Positions 26,362-36,560 of a stretch of 64,000 bases of DNA are shown here, one piece after another. The stretch covers positions 1 through 64,000 of the forward strand of contig WBMW01004865.1 of assembly GCA_013396635.1 (NCBI GenBank), given 5' to 3'. The notes under the pieces were generated by a model. That model was not told the origin of the DNA. It saw nothing but the letters and a program-made list of their open reading frames with translations, and made no database searches. A program made the position numbers and the translations under genes. Positions within the stretch are counted from its first letter, which is position 1. The number at the start of each line of letters is the position of its first letter. The stretch comes from Penelope pileata. Taxonomy: Eukaryota > Chordata > Aves > Galliformes > Cracidae.

Positions 26362-27063
26362 TCACACATGCTGTGTGATCTCACGCCAGACAATCTGTTC
26401 CACAACCTTTCCTGGCATGGAGGTCAGACTGATAGGCCTGTAGTTCCCAAGATCCTCCTTACAAACCTTCCTGTAGATGGGAGTCACATTGGCAAGCCTC
26501 CAATTCTCTGGGACCTGTCTGATTGACCAGGAACACTGATAGATGGTGGAAAGCTGCTTGGCAATCACCTCCACCAGCTCCCTCAGCATCCTTGGGTGGA
26601 TCCCATCTGGTCCCATGGACTTGTGACAGTCCAGATGGAGTAGCAGGTCTCTAACTGTCTCCACCTGGATTGTGGGCGGTTTATTCTGCTCCCCATCCCA
26701 TACTTCCAATTCAAAGGGTAGAGTACCCCGAGGATAACTGGTCTGACTATTAAAGACAGATGTAAAGAAGGCATTGAAAACCTCAGCCTTTTCCTTATCC
26801 CCAGTGGTCACATTCCCCACTGCATTCAGTAAAGGACAGAGATCCTTCTTAGCCCTCTTCTTACTGTCAATATATTTGTAAAGATATTTTTTGTTCTCTT
26901 TAACTGCAGTGGCCAGGTTGAGTCCAAGTTGGGCATTTGCCTTTCTAATTTCCTCCCTGCATATCCTAGCGACTTCTTTGTAATCTCCCTGAGTTGCCTG
27001 TCCCTTCTTCCATAGGAGGTAGACCTCTCCCAGAGTCTCAGCAAATGTTCCCTGCTCATCCAT
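26362..27063 (-). pseudogene. CR1 reverse-transcriptase N-terminal remnant
   Basis: A 233-codon open stretch inside the deleted CR1. It covers the linker after the endonuclease and the first RT blocks: KYIDSKKRAKKDLCPLL near residues 64-80, MGPDGIHPRMLREL near 149-162, ANVTPIYRK near 190-198 and LGNYRPISLTSMPGKVVEQI near 205-224. These are the palm/fingers motifs before the catalytic FADD box, which has been deleted. The ATG at 27063 is not the native start, since CR1 ORF2 would continue upstream into the endonuclease region. In a live element this enzyme copies CR1 RNA at the nicked target; here it is inactive. Confidence 0.88.
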
Positions 27064-27147
27064 GCCAGTCTTCTTCCCCTCCAGCTCATCTTACAGCACT
27101 CAGAGACAATGAGTGCTCCTGCACCTTTAAGACTTCTCGAGGAGTGT

Positions 27148-27855
27148 TCAGCCTTCCAGGACCCCTTTACCCTTCAGGACTGACTCCCAAGAGACCCTCC
27201 CTACCAGTGTCCTGAACAGTTCAAAGTCTGCCCTCTGGAAGTCCAAGGCAGCAGTTTTGCTGAACTCCCTCCTGACTTCAGCATGAACAGAGAACCCTAC
27301 TGTTGTGTGCTTGCTGTGCCCAATACAGCTCCCAATCTCCACATCTCCCACCATCCTTCTCTGTTAGTGAAGAACAGGTTTAGCACGCCACGTCCCCTGG
27401 AAGGCTCTCCAGCTTCATCAGGAAGTTACCTTTCACACACTAGAAACCTCCTAGATTGCTTCCTCTGTGCTATACTATATTTCCAGCATACATCAGGGAA
27501 GTCGAAAGCCCCCCATGAGAACAACGGCTGCCAACCGCGCAGTTTCTGCCAGCTGCTCATGGAATGCCTCATCTGTCTCTTCATCCTGGTTGGCCAGTCT
27601 ATAATGGATCCCCACCAGGACATCAGCCCTGTTGGCCTTCCCCCTGATCCTTACCCATAGAGACTCAACCTTGTCATTCCCAGCACTGAGCTCAACAACA
27701 TCAAAACACCAACATAGAGAGCCATGCCACCACCCTCCTTCATTGCCTATCCCTTCTGAAGAGCTGACAGCCATCCATTGCAGCACTCCGGTCATGGGAG
27801 CAATCTCATCATGTTTCAGTAATGGCAGCGAAGTCATAGTTTGCCTGCTGCACAA
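27148..27855 (-). pseudogene. CR1 endonuclease remnant, frameshifted
   Basis: Endonuclease-domain sequence of the same CR1, spread over at least two minus frames. The most upstream part (27493-27855) has VESLWVRIRGKANRADVLVG and NQDEETDEAFHEQL, matching the central part of the nuclease. The part 27148-27354 has GDVEIGSCIGHSKHTTVGF, where the expected S-D-H motif reads S-K-H, so the catalytic aspartate is lost. Frameshifts near 27430-27500 separate them. Non-functional. Confidence 0.82.
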
Positions 27856-30213
27856 TGACTTCTAGCTCCTCCTGTTTTTCGCCCATGCAGTGTGCATTGG
27901 TGTAGATGCACTTCAGCTGAGCCATTTGTTTCACTCTCAATCCCGACATTGTTCCCTGAGGGTCATCTCTAGCCAGCCTCCTTTCATCCCCTTCATAACT
28001 AGTTTAAAGCCCTCTCAACAAGCCCTGCCAGCTTTTGGGTTAGGATCCATTTCCCCCTTTGGGACAGGTGAGATGTAATTGTGTGCCTGGGATATAAATA
28101 AGCATTAAAAAACCATCCTGGCTTCACAACACTATTAACTGTATTCACTAACAGTACAAACTTGATCTTTCATGAACACTAGGTCCTGTTTCTATTGTAT
28201 TAGTTAAACCCAGGTAGAGTTTTTATGTTTATAGAAGTATGATGGACAATGACTATTTAGTATGATTTAAGATTCAGGACGTAATGGTTATGGTTGTGTC
28301 TAGCAACAGTCCTTTGCATGAACACAGCTGAGATGCAGGACAACAAAGACTGGCGAAATTCACTAAATTAAGAAAAGATAATACTATGATTTAAGAATTA
28401 TGACAATTTCCTCTCTCCTTTTTCACCAAATTTTAAAAATTTCTCATAGGATTTTATTACAGCACTTTCAAGCTTGCCACCTTTCCCTTTGAAAGCCTCT
28501 CCCCAGTTTCAGCTTCTTTGATTTAAAAACTTCAATTTCTTGTCAATTTCTCTTCACAGTAAGTCATAATGTTCCTTACCTAATCATCGCTATACTCTTT
28601 GCATACAAACAGCTTTTTTGATCAAAGTCAGTCAGAGGCCATAGTTACCTCTCAGTTTAAACATATATTCCAGGTTCAATACTTTCCTTCTGTAAGGTAA
28701 GTAAGCAGATGACATACCGTTAGTTAATAAAAATAAAAAAATACTACTTACACATTTGATAGAGTTGCACTTTTAGAGTAATGTTCACGTTGATCTCTTC
28801 TGAACATTTTCCTTAAAGTGAACCACACTGTAGTGTGACTGCTCAAGGCAGATATTTTGTCTATTGATTTCCATCCTCGGTTTAATTTAATGAGGCTCAT
28901 CTACCCTAGGTTTGGTTTATTTAGGATTTCATTTAGACATCCTATTTGTTTCATTTAATTTCTATAGACAGCATGTCAATTATGGGCATGTTTCTAGTAA
29001 ACCTGTGAATAATCATGGTGCAATATAATCACACTCAATTTGTATCATGCAACAAAACTGAGAAATGAGCTGAGCTCAAAACTGGATCAATGGCCTAAAT
29101 CACACAGATAAACAGACTAGCATCTGTAGGCATCCATAAAGAATATTATTTGTGTGACAAAATCAAAGGAATTTCCTTTTTTTTTTTTTCCTTTTCAAAG
29201 GAAAGAAGAAGGAAAATGCACTGCCATGCTTCACAAAACATATTGTACTTACTTGGCCTGCTTCAACCCTTTTCACACAGCCCAGTCAGGGTTCTCTTTG
29301 ATTAGTTTTCCCATGTATGGTGTGAGTCTTGACTTCCAGTGAAACCCAGGCAGAAGCCGGCATCAATCACTAGCACCACTGCCTGAGTTGTCCCAAACAT
29401 TCCCTCAGTTATTATGGATTGGTTTGTTTTTCTTTCTGAACTTCGGATCTTCTGCTGTATCTGATAGTTCTACTGTACGAGTTTACTCCTCTGCTGTTAA
29501 GAAGCCTCACACATTAAGTTTTCTCACTTTCTAACTCTCAGTCTCAAAAAACTGTTGCCTCACTACCATGGAACAATAGAAGTAAATACTGGTAAGGACT
29601 TGGTTTGTAAATCTTAATAATGAATCTGTGAGTTTCTAATTTCTAATTCAATAATACGTTCCTAATCCTTAATTTCAATCTAATATTTTGTACAGAAGAG
29701 TAATGCTGATGTTTATGGTGAAATTGATAAGGCACTCTTGGGTGGGATCTCTTCTCATCTGAGTAAAGGGACATTCAAAGACATACAGTAGTGGATTATT
29801 TTCCTTGCCTAAATGTTTCATGCTGTTAAGCAGTAATTCTGCTGTCAGTTAATTATTTATTAGTGTTATGTCTAATTTTCAGCTTGATTGACCTCATTCT
29901 TCAATAGCGATGTGAGTTACAGAAGACTGGTGGTATTTTTTATCTGCAATAAAAATAAAGAAATGCAATCAACAGAGAATATGTAAACAAAACCCTACAT
30001 TAAAGGAGTATTAAAGCTGAACAGCCAAACAAGGAAAAGTCAGATTGTTGTATTCCTATCAACCTTAACCAAACTCTGTCATGCATAGGCAATATAACTC
30101 CTTGGTTGACTACACAGTCTCTTCACTGCCTATTATTTGCTTTATATGATGAATTGTATCCACTCTGGGCCTCACAGATGGATTTTTTCTTTTTTTCCTG
30201 ACTTTGACTGAAG

Positions 30214-30392
30214 CTCCAGAACACATGTACTGTGCACTGGTCAGATCTTGCTTTGATTGCTTCCCTCCAGGCACTGGACAGGTCCACGCCTGTACAGTGA
30301 GCACTTTCTACCCGTTAACTTGGGAAGGCTGCAGCAAAGCAATGAATCACACTTCTGGGCACCCGAGTCTGTGCCTTTGCTATCTGCAGAAG
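30214..30392 (+). other. Candidate internal exon (179 nt)
   Basis: A pyrimidine tract at 30183-30199 leads to an AG at 30212-30213, and a consensus donor AG|GTAAGT lies at 30391-30398. The 179 bases between are less AT-rich than their surroundings and open in one frame that ends in phase 0 at the donor. That frame is cysteine-rich (about eight Cys in 60 residues, e.g. CFDCFPPGTG and CLCYLQK) and matches no family I can name. A second donor-like CAG|GTAAGT is at 30484-30492. It could be an exon of a non-coding or unknown transcript, or a chance pairing of splice-like sites. No partner exon is certain. Confidence 0.25.
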
Positions 30393-31802
30393 GTAAGTTT
30401 GGTGCTTCTCATAGTAATTGAGGCCGTGAAAGTGTAAGTGATAAACTCCCTCTCCTGATTGCCCTGTCTGTACAACATTACAACAGGTAAGTGCTTCTTT
30501 TGAGGAGCTGATCTCTGTGGTCAGATTGTGTGCAGAGCACTTCATCAGCCAGCTAAAAAGAATTTCACTGTTTTCCCTCCTGAAGTGTTTCTATTCCAGC
30601 TGAGCAAACCAAATTGCTTTGCGTGGTCTGATTTCTATCTTCTGCACCCACGGTTGGCTTGTTTCCTCTACTGTCGCTTCAGTGCCTAATGATATTGTTT
30701 GATATAAGTTTTGAATCCCTTTGATATAAACGGAGTCTCATTATCACTCACTAAACACTTCTAGAAGCTTCTACGTTGTAAATAAGTGTGTAGGGCAGCT
30801 GTGACTGCTGTATCCCCAGCAGCCAGCAGTGCGCCTGCATTTTTTTGTTGTGCTGTTTAGAGCATGATATGAATTCTGCAGTGACCTTGTTAAAATTTAT
30901 TTTTCTGCTGCACGTCTCTAAACAGTTATTTACTTCTCCTTGTTTCCTGTCACTGTCTAGGAAAGTTTTATTCTCTGTACTGTAATGAAAATGTTTTGGC
31001 CCTGTAAAGACAGATTTACTCGTTATTTGCAACATTAAGAGGTGGTATTTCTGTCATTTTCAAAATGCTTGCTAATAAATCTAGTATAACACTGCTGCTG
31101 CAAGTGCTAACTCTAACTGATAGGCTCTGCTGCTTTTTAAAGTCTGCTTGCCCTCACATGTTTTCTTTCTTTATGAGATGACACTTAACCCAGGTCTCAT
31201 AGGTTAAGTTAGAGTCCATGCCACAGTTGATGCTCTGAAAGTGTAGTGTATATAGTTAGTGTCTGAGTTTCACACTAATTTCTAACTTTTTATGTCTTTT
31301 AAACACTGACATTTGAGTAAAATCATCCTACATCGCAAAAATGCTAATTCTCAGTTTTCACCTTGCACAAGAAGTTGTGCTAAAACTTGGTAAAATATGA
31401 TGCAAAACACACAACTAAATCACACTATAGTCATCTTTACAACATTTACAAAATACATATTTTACACATGCCTATTAAAAACAAACTGAAAACAGAATGT
31501 ATTTTTCTTCAGAAAAAGTACAAGCTGTCTGTTCAAACCATTGCAGAGGCACCTCCATGTATCACTTTTACGTTGCTATTACTACACCACCAATAGATAC
31601 TCAGAAAGCAGATGGCTAACCTTCTGAATGACATTATTCATGTTTCCATAACAGCATTCTAAAGATCATAATGTTGCACCTGTTCTAAATTCTTTATCTT
31701 TTTTAAGGACAGAGTGCTGTCAACTTTCAAATGTGCAGTTTTATATGCAGGACCCTAACTGTGATTTTAATGGAGTAAAAGCATTTCAGCATGTATTAAC
31801 AC

Positions 31803-31807
<5 letters not shown>

Positions 31808-31836
<29 letters not shown>
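31808..31836. repeat. Poly-T tract (T29)
   Basis: Twenty-nine consecutive thymines. No AATAAA on the minus strand precedes it, so nothing supports a retrocopy tail. Likely slippage. Confidence 0.95.
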
Positions 31837-31839
<3 letters not shown>

Positions 31840-32149
31840 GCAATTGCCAGGTCTAGAAATAGTCACTTACTACAGCTAAGAAGTAGATTTTCTGTTTCTT
31901 CTTCTCCTCAGCACTTTTGTGGTGGTGGAACAACCTCTGACTAGCCTGAAGATAGGAAATACATTTCTGTAGAACAGGTCCCTAGAGCCATTCTGTCATG
32001 CTTCTACAATCTGAACATGCAAAAAGACACTTACTGTTACCCTACAGTAATCTCATTAATTATACAGGATGGTTTCAGACCAGGAGATAATCTACAAGCA
32101 AGTCTGACTCACTATAAGGATCAGAGTGAGTGATCTTGATTCCTTAGGG

Positions 32150-32330
32150 AGGAATTACGAATATGTAATTGCTATACTGTATCAAAGCCAGAGTTCATTG
32201 AACCCTGTATCCTGTGTATGATGCTGACAGTAGCTCAAGTGCTTCAGAAGTCTGTATATGACCCCCATGGGAATTACAGATTAATCTTCCATCTTAAACA
32301 CTGAAGTGCAATGGTGGCCCAAATATTGAT
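32150..32330 (+). repeat. Possible ancient LINE 3' fragment
   Basis: The stretch ACTGTATCAAAG...TTCATTGAACCCTGTATCCTGTG...ATGCTGACAGTAGC...TGCTTCAGAAG follows the layout of an old reptile/bird CR1/L3-type 3' region: a 'YCCAGTATCCTGTC' block, a 'GACAGTGGCC' block and a 'GATGCTTCAGAG' block. Divergence is high and the assignment is by pattern only. Confidence 0.4.
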
Positions 32331-32380
32331 ATAAATTTTCTGTTTATTTTAGAATTTCGTTTAATTCTTGGCTTCAAAAA

Positions 32381-32629
32381 TTAAGCCTGGGGCATGAGGA
32401 CTCGTGTTCCGCCTTTACACATGATGGGTCTTGCACAGCCTGAATGAGAGGTCAAACCACAGCTGTAGTTCCCTTGCTGGCACGGAAAGAAGGATGAGTT
32501 GGATGCAGTGGGAATGATCTGCACACAGCTCTCTGTACAAGGAACAACCATAGGACATCCAGCAGAGCCCATGACTCCCTCAGCTATAGGGCTGTTCACA
32601 CATTTTGCTGTACAAAAAGGCCTGGCCAC
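32381..32629 (-). other. Cysteine-rich open frame, coding status doubtful
   Basis: An 82-codon minus-strand frame with about nine cysteines, bounded upstream by an in-frame TAA two codons before its GTG. There is no ATG until about residue 20. The composition (Cys, Pro, Ser, Gly) is unlike the Lys/Phe/Ile-rich chance frames elsewhere here. It recalls small Cys-rich epidermal or secreted proteins in general, but I recognise no specific family. TTTTTGTACAG at about 32608-32618 on minus is a passable acceptor, so a 3'-side exon is conceivable. No donor or poly-A context settles it. Confidence 0.18.
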
Positions 32630-33554
32630 TTCTTAAACTTTTATTTACTGTTGCTTTATTCTATTTTCATTTGAAATTGTTATTTATCACTTCCCCTCTG
32701 CTGTTGTCCAGCTGCTGTTACTGCAGCCCTGTGAACCCAAGCCAGATGTAACAATGTGGACAATTTCACCTGTGATCTGCTTTTGGTATCCCCCGGAATA
32801 TTCTCTCATTCCTTGTGTATGTGGATTCAGTGGCTCAGTTCTCTCTTGAGTCTTCCCTGTGGCAGTTGCAAAATACTGAGCCTGAGGCTGAACTTTATCT
32901 TGGTACCTGTCAGAAGTGAGCTGAAAGCTTTGACAGATGTACCAGGATGGCATCAAAGTTGCTAGTGAATTTAATATTTTGCCCCTGTAGCAGAAAGAAA
33001 GATTAACCAACTTGAATTATAGGGAAAATAGATAAAAAACAATGTTTGTTAACCACTCCAGTATTTACTATAAAATTATCTACTTTCTATAGGTTGTTTA
33101 AACTTTCTTCTATATTCTATAGGTAAGATACAGTTACGTATCTAAAATGAAGGTAACCGTGCATCGAAAATAAAACTTAAATAAGGACAAAAATAAACAG
33201 TACAGAAAGCATCCTTGAGACTTCATAAATTGTGTCATGAAACGCTTTCCAATGGCTTTATACGTTGTTAATAATTGCTGCTAACACTAGATTGAAAAAT
33301 TAATCTATCTGGGCTATGTTTAGTAAATTCAGCCAAGATCAGAACATGTGTGTATTATACAGCATAAATTGCCTGTTATGAACATGTGATCAGCCTTGCT
33401 ACTGGAGAGACCAGAGGACTGAGCTGGACTAGGAGGAACCTGGGCCCTAGAGACCACCACAGAAGGACCAGGAGACACAAGAGGAGGAATATTGTAGGTT
33501 CCCAAGCACACCTCACTGGATGATATAAATAAACACAATGAAAGGGATGATAAC

Positions 33555-33630
33555 CTGCCCATGGTAGGGGAGTTGGAACTACGTTATCTTTAAGGTACCT
33601 TACAACCCAAGCCATTCTGTAATTCTATAA
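33555..33630 (+). mobile_element. CR1 3'-terminal fragment
   Basis: About 75 bases of CR1 3' UTR on plus: CCCATGGTAGGGGAGTTGGA, then ACGTTATCTTTAAGGTACCT, then TACAACCCAAGCCATTCTG, ending in the degenerate octamer tail ATTCTGTAATTCTATAATA. The upstream 190 bases (33365-33554) are less AT-rich but not recognisably CR1. Severe 5' truncation is common for this LINE. Confidence 0.85.
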
Positions 33631-35077
33631 TAACCAGAAAAGCCACACAAGCCATTTACTGCAGATATCTTCTCTAGATTGTAGTGGGTCTTACAACGTC
33701 ACAATCATTTGAGATACAAGAGAGGACATAACTAGGTCACAGTGGTTGTAAAAAAAATTTTCATTAGCAATTTTTATATATACAAAAAGCTGCTGTAAAT
33801 TATGCCATAGGTTAAAACTATATCCCTGAGGTGTAATGGATAAAGAGATTAGAAGATCATGGAAGTAGGTCAGCTTAAAGCACCAATCTAGTCAATCATT
33901 GTCCCAATTAACTTAAAGCATTAAGTTTGAAGTTGTTATCCTCATTTCACTCTATATTCTATTGGGGGGGAGGGAAGGGAGGGTAGAAAAATAAAAACAT
34001 CTCCAGAGAACAATGCAAGTGCAAAATTCTATTTTCCTGTTAGTGTCAACCATGGAGATGTATTTTTACATTTCTATTGAACATCATGGACAGTTGGATG
34101 TGCATCCCTGTGATCAAGACACATAGAGCTGCAGAGTCATCCTTTACTTTGCAAAGCTGGATTGCAAAGACAGTCTCTGTCTCTAAAATCTGTCCTGTTC
34201 TAGTGGTAATATGAAGCATTTCTCTCAAAGGTTAGGGTATGACTTAGGAATCCCTGCCAACATTCTTCTTAATAAAGGAAATTCTAAAGTGCATAGCTGA
34301 GCATAAGCCACAGATGAGTGCACAATTGCTGATACATTTACTTACACATTTAGTGTGGTATTAGTACTTAATTTACAGCTTTATGAAGTGTTCTATAATA
34401 ATTTAAACATAAAAGGTGAGGTATCAATGTAAAATATTCCATATTAAATTCAAGTGGCTGTCCAAGTCTAAAGTAGAAAGGTCAGAGAAGACAAATTTCA
34501 AAAGCATAACATGATTTTTCCAGGGCCTTTGGTATCTTTGGGATTGGGATTTTCTTATCCTCCATATAGAGATCTCAAAAAGTACACTGTCTGTTTTCTC
34601 TGCAGACACCTCTGCAATTCATCACCATGGTCCTGTACATCTCAAGGGTCACTGAAATAGAGCATAAGTAAACACTAGATTTTTGTGGTTTTAAATCACA
34701 ACAAAATCATACTCCCTTTAAAAACACAACACAAACAAAAAACTCGACACTTTGCTGCTTTTGAACACTAATTCAGAAGCACCGAACCATTATCTTGCCC
34801 ATAAATAAAATTATTTCATATTCTCTCAAGATTTAAGAGGAATAGATGAATATCTGCAATATCCAAAGAACATGATGAACAGAGATGACACAACAGAATA
34901 GGAAACGTCATTCTAAAGGTTTATTCATGGCGTTTTAGGAAATCAGTCTATAAAGAACAAAGAAACCCATTATTTTTATCTGATTGAATGAGAAAAAATA
35001 AGTTAATGCAACAATCAACTTGCTATGGGAAATTACTGTATAAATTTGTACATTATTGCTATTTTCAAACAACATAA

Positions 35078-35345
35078 TTATAGAATCATTTAGGTTGCAA
35101 AGGATCTCAGTTCTTCATGCCAACTTTCTGTTCAAGGCAACTTGAATTCAGACCAGGTTGTTTTGTGCTTTGTCAAGCTGAATCTTGAAAGTCTCCATTG
35201 AAGGAGGCTGCACAGCTCTGGTTCAGCTTGTGTTTGACTGTCCTCATGCAGTTTTCTCCTTACATCCACTCTGAATCTTCCCTGTTTAAAGTTATGCATT
35301 TCACCTTCCCAGTATGCACTGCTGTGAGGAGCCTGGCTATATCTT
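35078..35345 (-). mobile_element. CR1 3' fragment, older copy
   Basis: The plus strand begins TTATAGAATCATTTAGGTTG, the reverse complement of a CR1 terminus. It continues with CTGCACAGCTCTGGTTCAGC, TGACTGTCCTCATGCAG and CTGAATCTTCCCTGTTTAAA, the order of an older CR1 subfamily 3' region. Coding frame is lost. It lies about 400 bases before a younger CR1 in the opposite orientation. A (CA)7 run follows at 35383-35396, and no gene is seen in the 35346-35744 spacer. Confidence 0.8.
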
Positions 35346-35700
35346 CTCCATGGCTATGCTATGGGCAGGAATCTGTAAGGTTACACACACACACACCTCG
35401 CCCAGGTCCAGCTCCTCAGTCTGGACTGAGTGCAAGTGCTCCGACCCTGACCATCTTGGTTGCCATCCCTTGACCTTGCTCTGTGTATCTTGTACTGTGA
35501 TAGGGAGGGAAAAAAAACTGGGCTCATTAATATATCAACCTGGTCTAACAAAAACTCAGTAAGTAAGTAAATAACTTCCCTCAGTCTAGCAGCTATGCTC
35601 TGGCCGATACAGCCCAGGAAGCTGCCAGAGTGCACTACCAATTCCTGCTCAATTAATGACCTACCCAGACCTCCAGGTTTCACCTTTCAGCTACAGCAGT

Positions 35701-35746
35701 TCCCAGTAAATCAACTTACAATTTAATCCCAGTAATTCAACTTACA
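35701..35746. repeat. 20-bp direct repeat at the CR1 5' junction
   Basis: TCCCAGTAAATCAACTTACA (35701-35720) and TCCCAGTAATTCAACTTACA (35727-35746) are 19/20 identical, 6 bases apart. The second copy ends within a base or two of where CR1 homology begins, so the duplication may be linked to the insertion. No third copy follows the CR1 3' end. Confidence 0.85.
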
Positions 35747-36560
35747 GGCTGGAGAGGTGGGCAGAGAAGAACCTGATGAGGTTCAACAAAAGCAAGTGTA
35801 GAGTTTTGCACCTGGGGAGGAATAACCACATGCACCAGTACAGGCTGGGGGATGACCTGCTGGAGAGGAGCTCTACAGAGAGGGACCTGGGGGTCCTGGT
35901 AGACGACAGGTTGGCCATGAGCCAGCAGTGTGCCCTGGTGGCTAAGAAGGCCAATGGGATCCTGGGGTGCATTAAAAAAAGCATTGCCAGCAGGGCGAGG
36001 AAGGTGATCCTCCCCCTCTACTCTGCCCTGGTCAGGCCTCAGCTGGAGTACTGTATCCAGTTCTGGGCTCCCCTGTATAAGAAAGACAGGGACCTCCTGG
36101 AAAGAGTCCAGCGGAGGGCCACAAAGATGATAAAGGGCCTGGAGCATCTCCCTTACGAGGAGAGGCTCAGAAATCTGGGTCTGTTCACCCTGGAGAAAAG
36201 AAGGCTGAGAGGGGGCCTGATTCATGTTTATAAGTATCTTAGTTGCGGGAGGCAAATGGAGGTGGGGAACCTCTTTTCAGTGGTGTGTGGGGACAGGACA
36301 AGGGGCAATGGCCTCAAGCTGGAGCACAGGAAGTTCCGCACCAACATGTGGAAGAACTTCTTCACAGTGCGGGTGACGGAGCACTGGAACAGGCTGCCCA
36401 GGGAGGTTGTGGAGTCTCCTTCCCTGGAGATATTCAAGACCCGCCTGGACGCCTACCTGTGCAACCTGCTGTAGGGAACCTGCTCTGGCAGGGGGGTTGG
36501 ACTCGATGATCTCTCGAGGTCCCTTCCAACCTCTACAATTCTGTGATTCTGTGATTCTGT
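35745..36560 (+). mobile_element. CR1 LINE, young 5'-truncated copy
   Basis: A CR1 3' end on plus, 5'-truncated just after the RT domain. It carries an intact C-terminal ORF2 frame, an 80-base 3' UTR (GGGTTGGACTCGATGATCTC, then AGGTCCCTTCCAACC) and about three units of the octamer tail (ATTCTGTG)n at 36538-36560. High GC, full conservation of the frame and a clean tail mark it as the youngest CR1 here. CR1 makes little or no target duplication, and I see none flanking it except the local repeat at 35701-35746. It cannot move by itself, lacking endonuclease and RT. Confidence 0.95.
35776..36474 (+). pseudogene. CR1 ORF2 C-terminal remnant, uninterrupted
   Basis: A 232-codon frame, open upstream to the truncation point at about 35745 and closed by TAG at 36472-36474. 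It is the thumb/C-terminal domain of CR1 ORF2, starting after the catalytic RT blocks. Recognisable segments are MRFNKSKCRVLHLG (1-14), LVRPQLEYCIQFWAPLYKKD (about 86-105), RRATKMIKGLEHLPYEERL (about 112-130) and FFTVRVTEHWNRLPREVV (about 195-212). The internal ATG is not a native start and there is no promoter. The frame is intact because the insertion is recent, not because it is used. A long antisense open frame (35737-36255) is its shadow. Confidence 0.93.

Larger units (their letters stand above)
25984..28075 (-). mobile_element. CR1 LINE with internal deletion
   Basis: A CR1 copy read on minus. The 3' end is at 25984 (plus strand starts ATCATAGAATCATTAGG, the reverse complement of a CR1 terminus). 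About 230 bases of 3' region run to near 26214-26236. There the sequence jumps directly into the middle of the RT coding region, so several hundred bases, including the catalytic FADD box and the C-terminal domain, are missing. Beyond that lie a long open RT segment (26362-27063) and frameshifted endonuclease sequence (27148-27855). The upstream part fades near 28075. It is better preserved than the 10645 copy. Whether the deletion happened before or after insertion cannot be told from this copy alone. Confidence 0.9.
28076..35077. other. Mostly unique non-coding region
   Basis: About 7 kb without a recognised host gene. Separate entries cover a candidate exon (30214-30392), a T29 run (31808), a possible ancient repeat (32150), a cysteine-rich open frame (32381) and a CR1 tail (33555). 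The interval 30100-31200 is less AT-rich than its neighbours. A G-rich run lies at 33964-33985. The remainder shows nothing I can support. Confidence 0.5.

Noticed and set aside
30204..30260. CFDCFPPGTG resembling the first cysteine pattern of TNF-receptor repeats
   Set aside because: Cysteine spacing after the motif does not fit the receptor repeat and there is no second repeat; not enough to name a family.
35737..36255. 172-codon open frame on minus
   Set aside because: It is the antisense of the conserved CR1 C-terminal coding region, which leaves the opposite strand open by codon bias.
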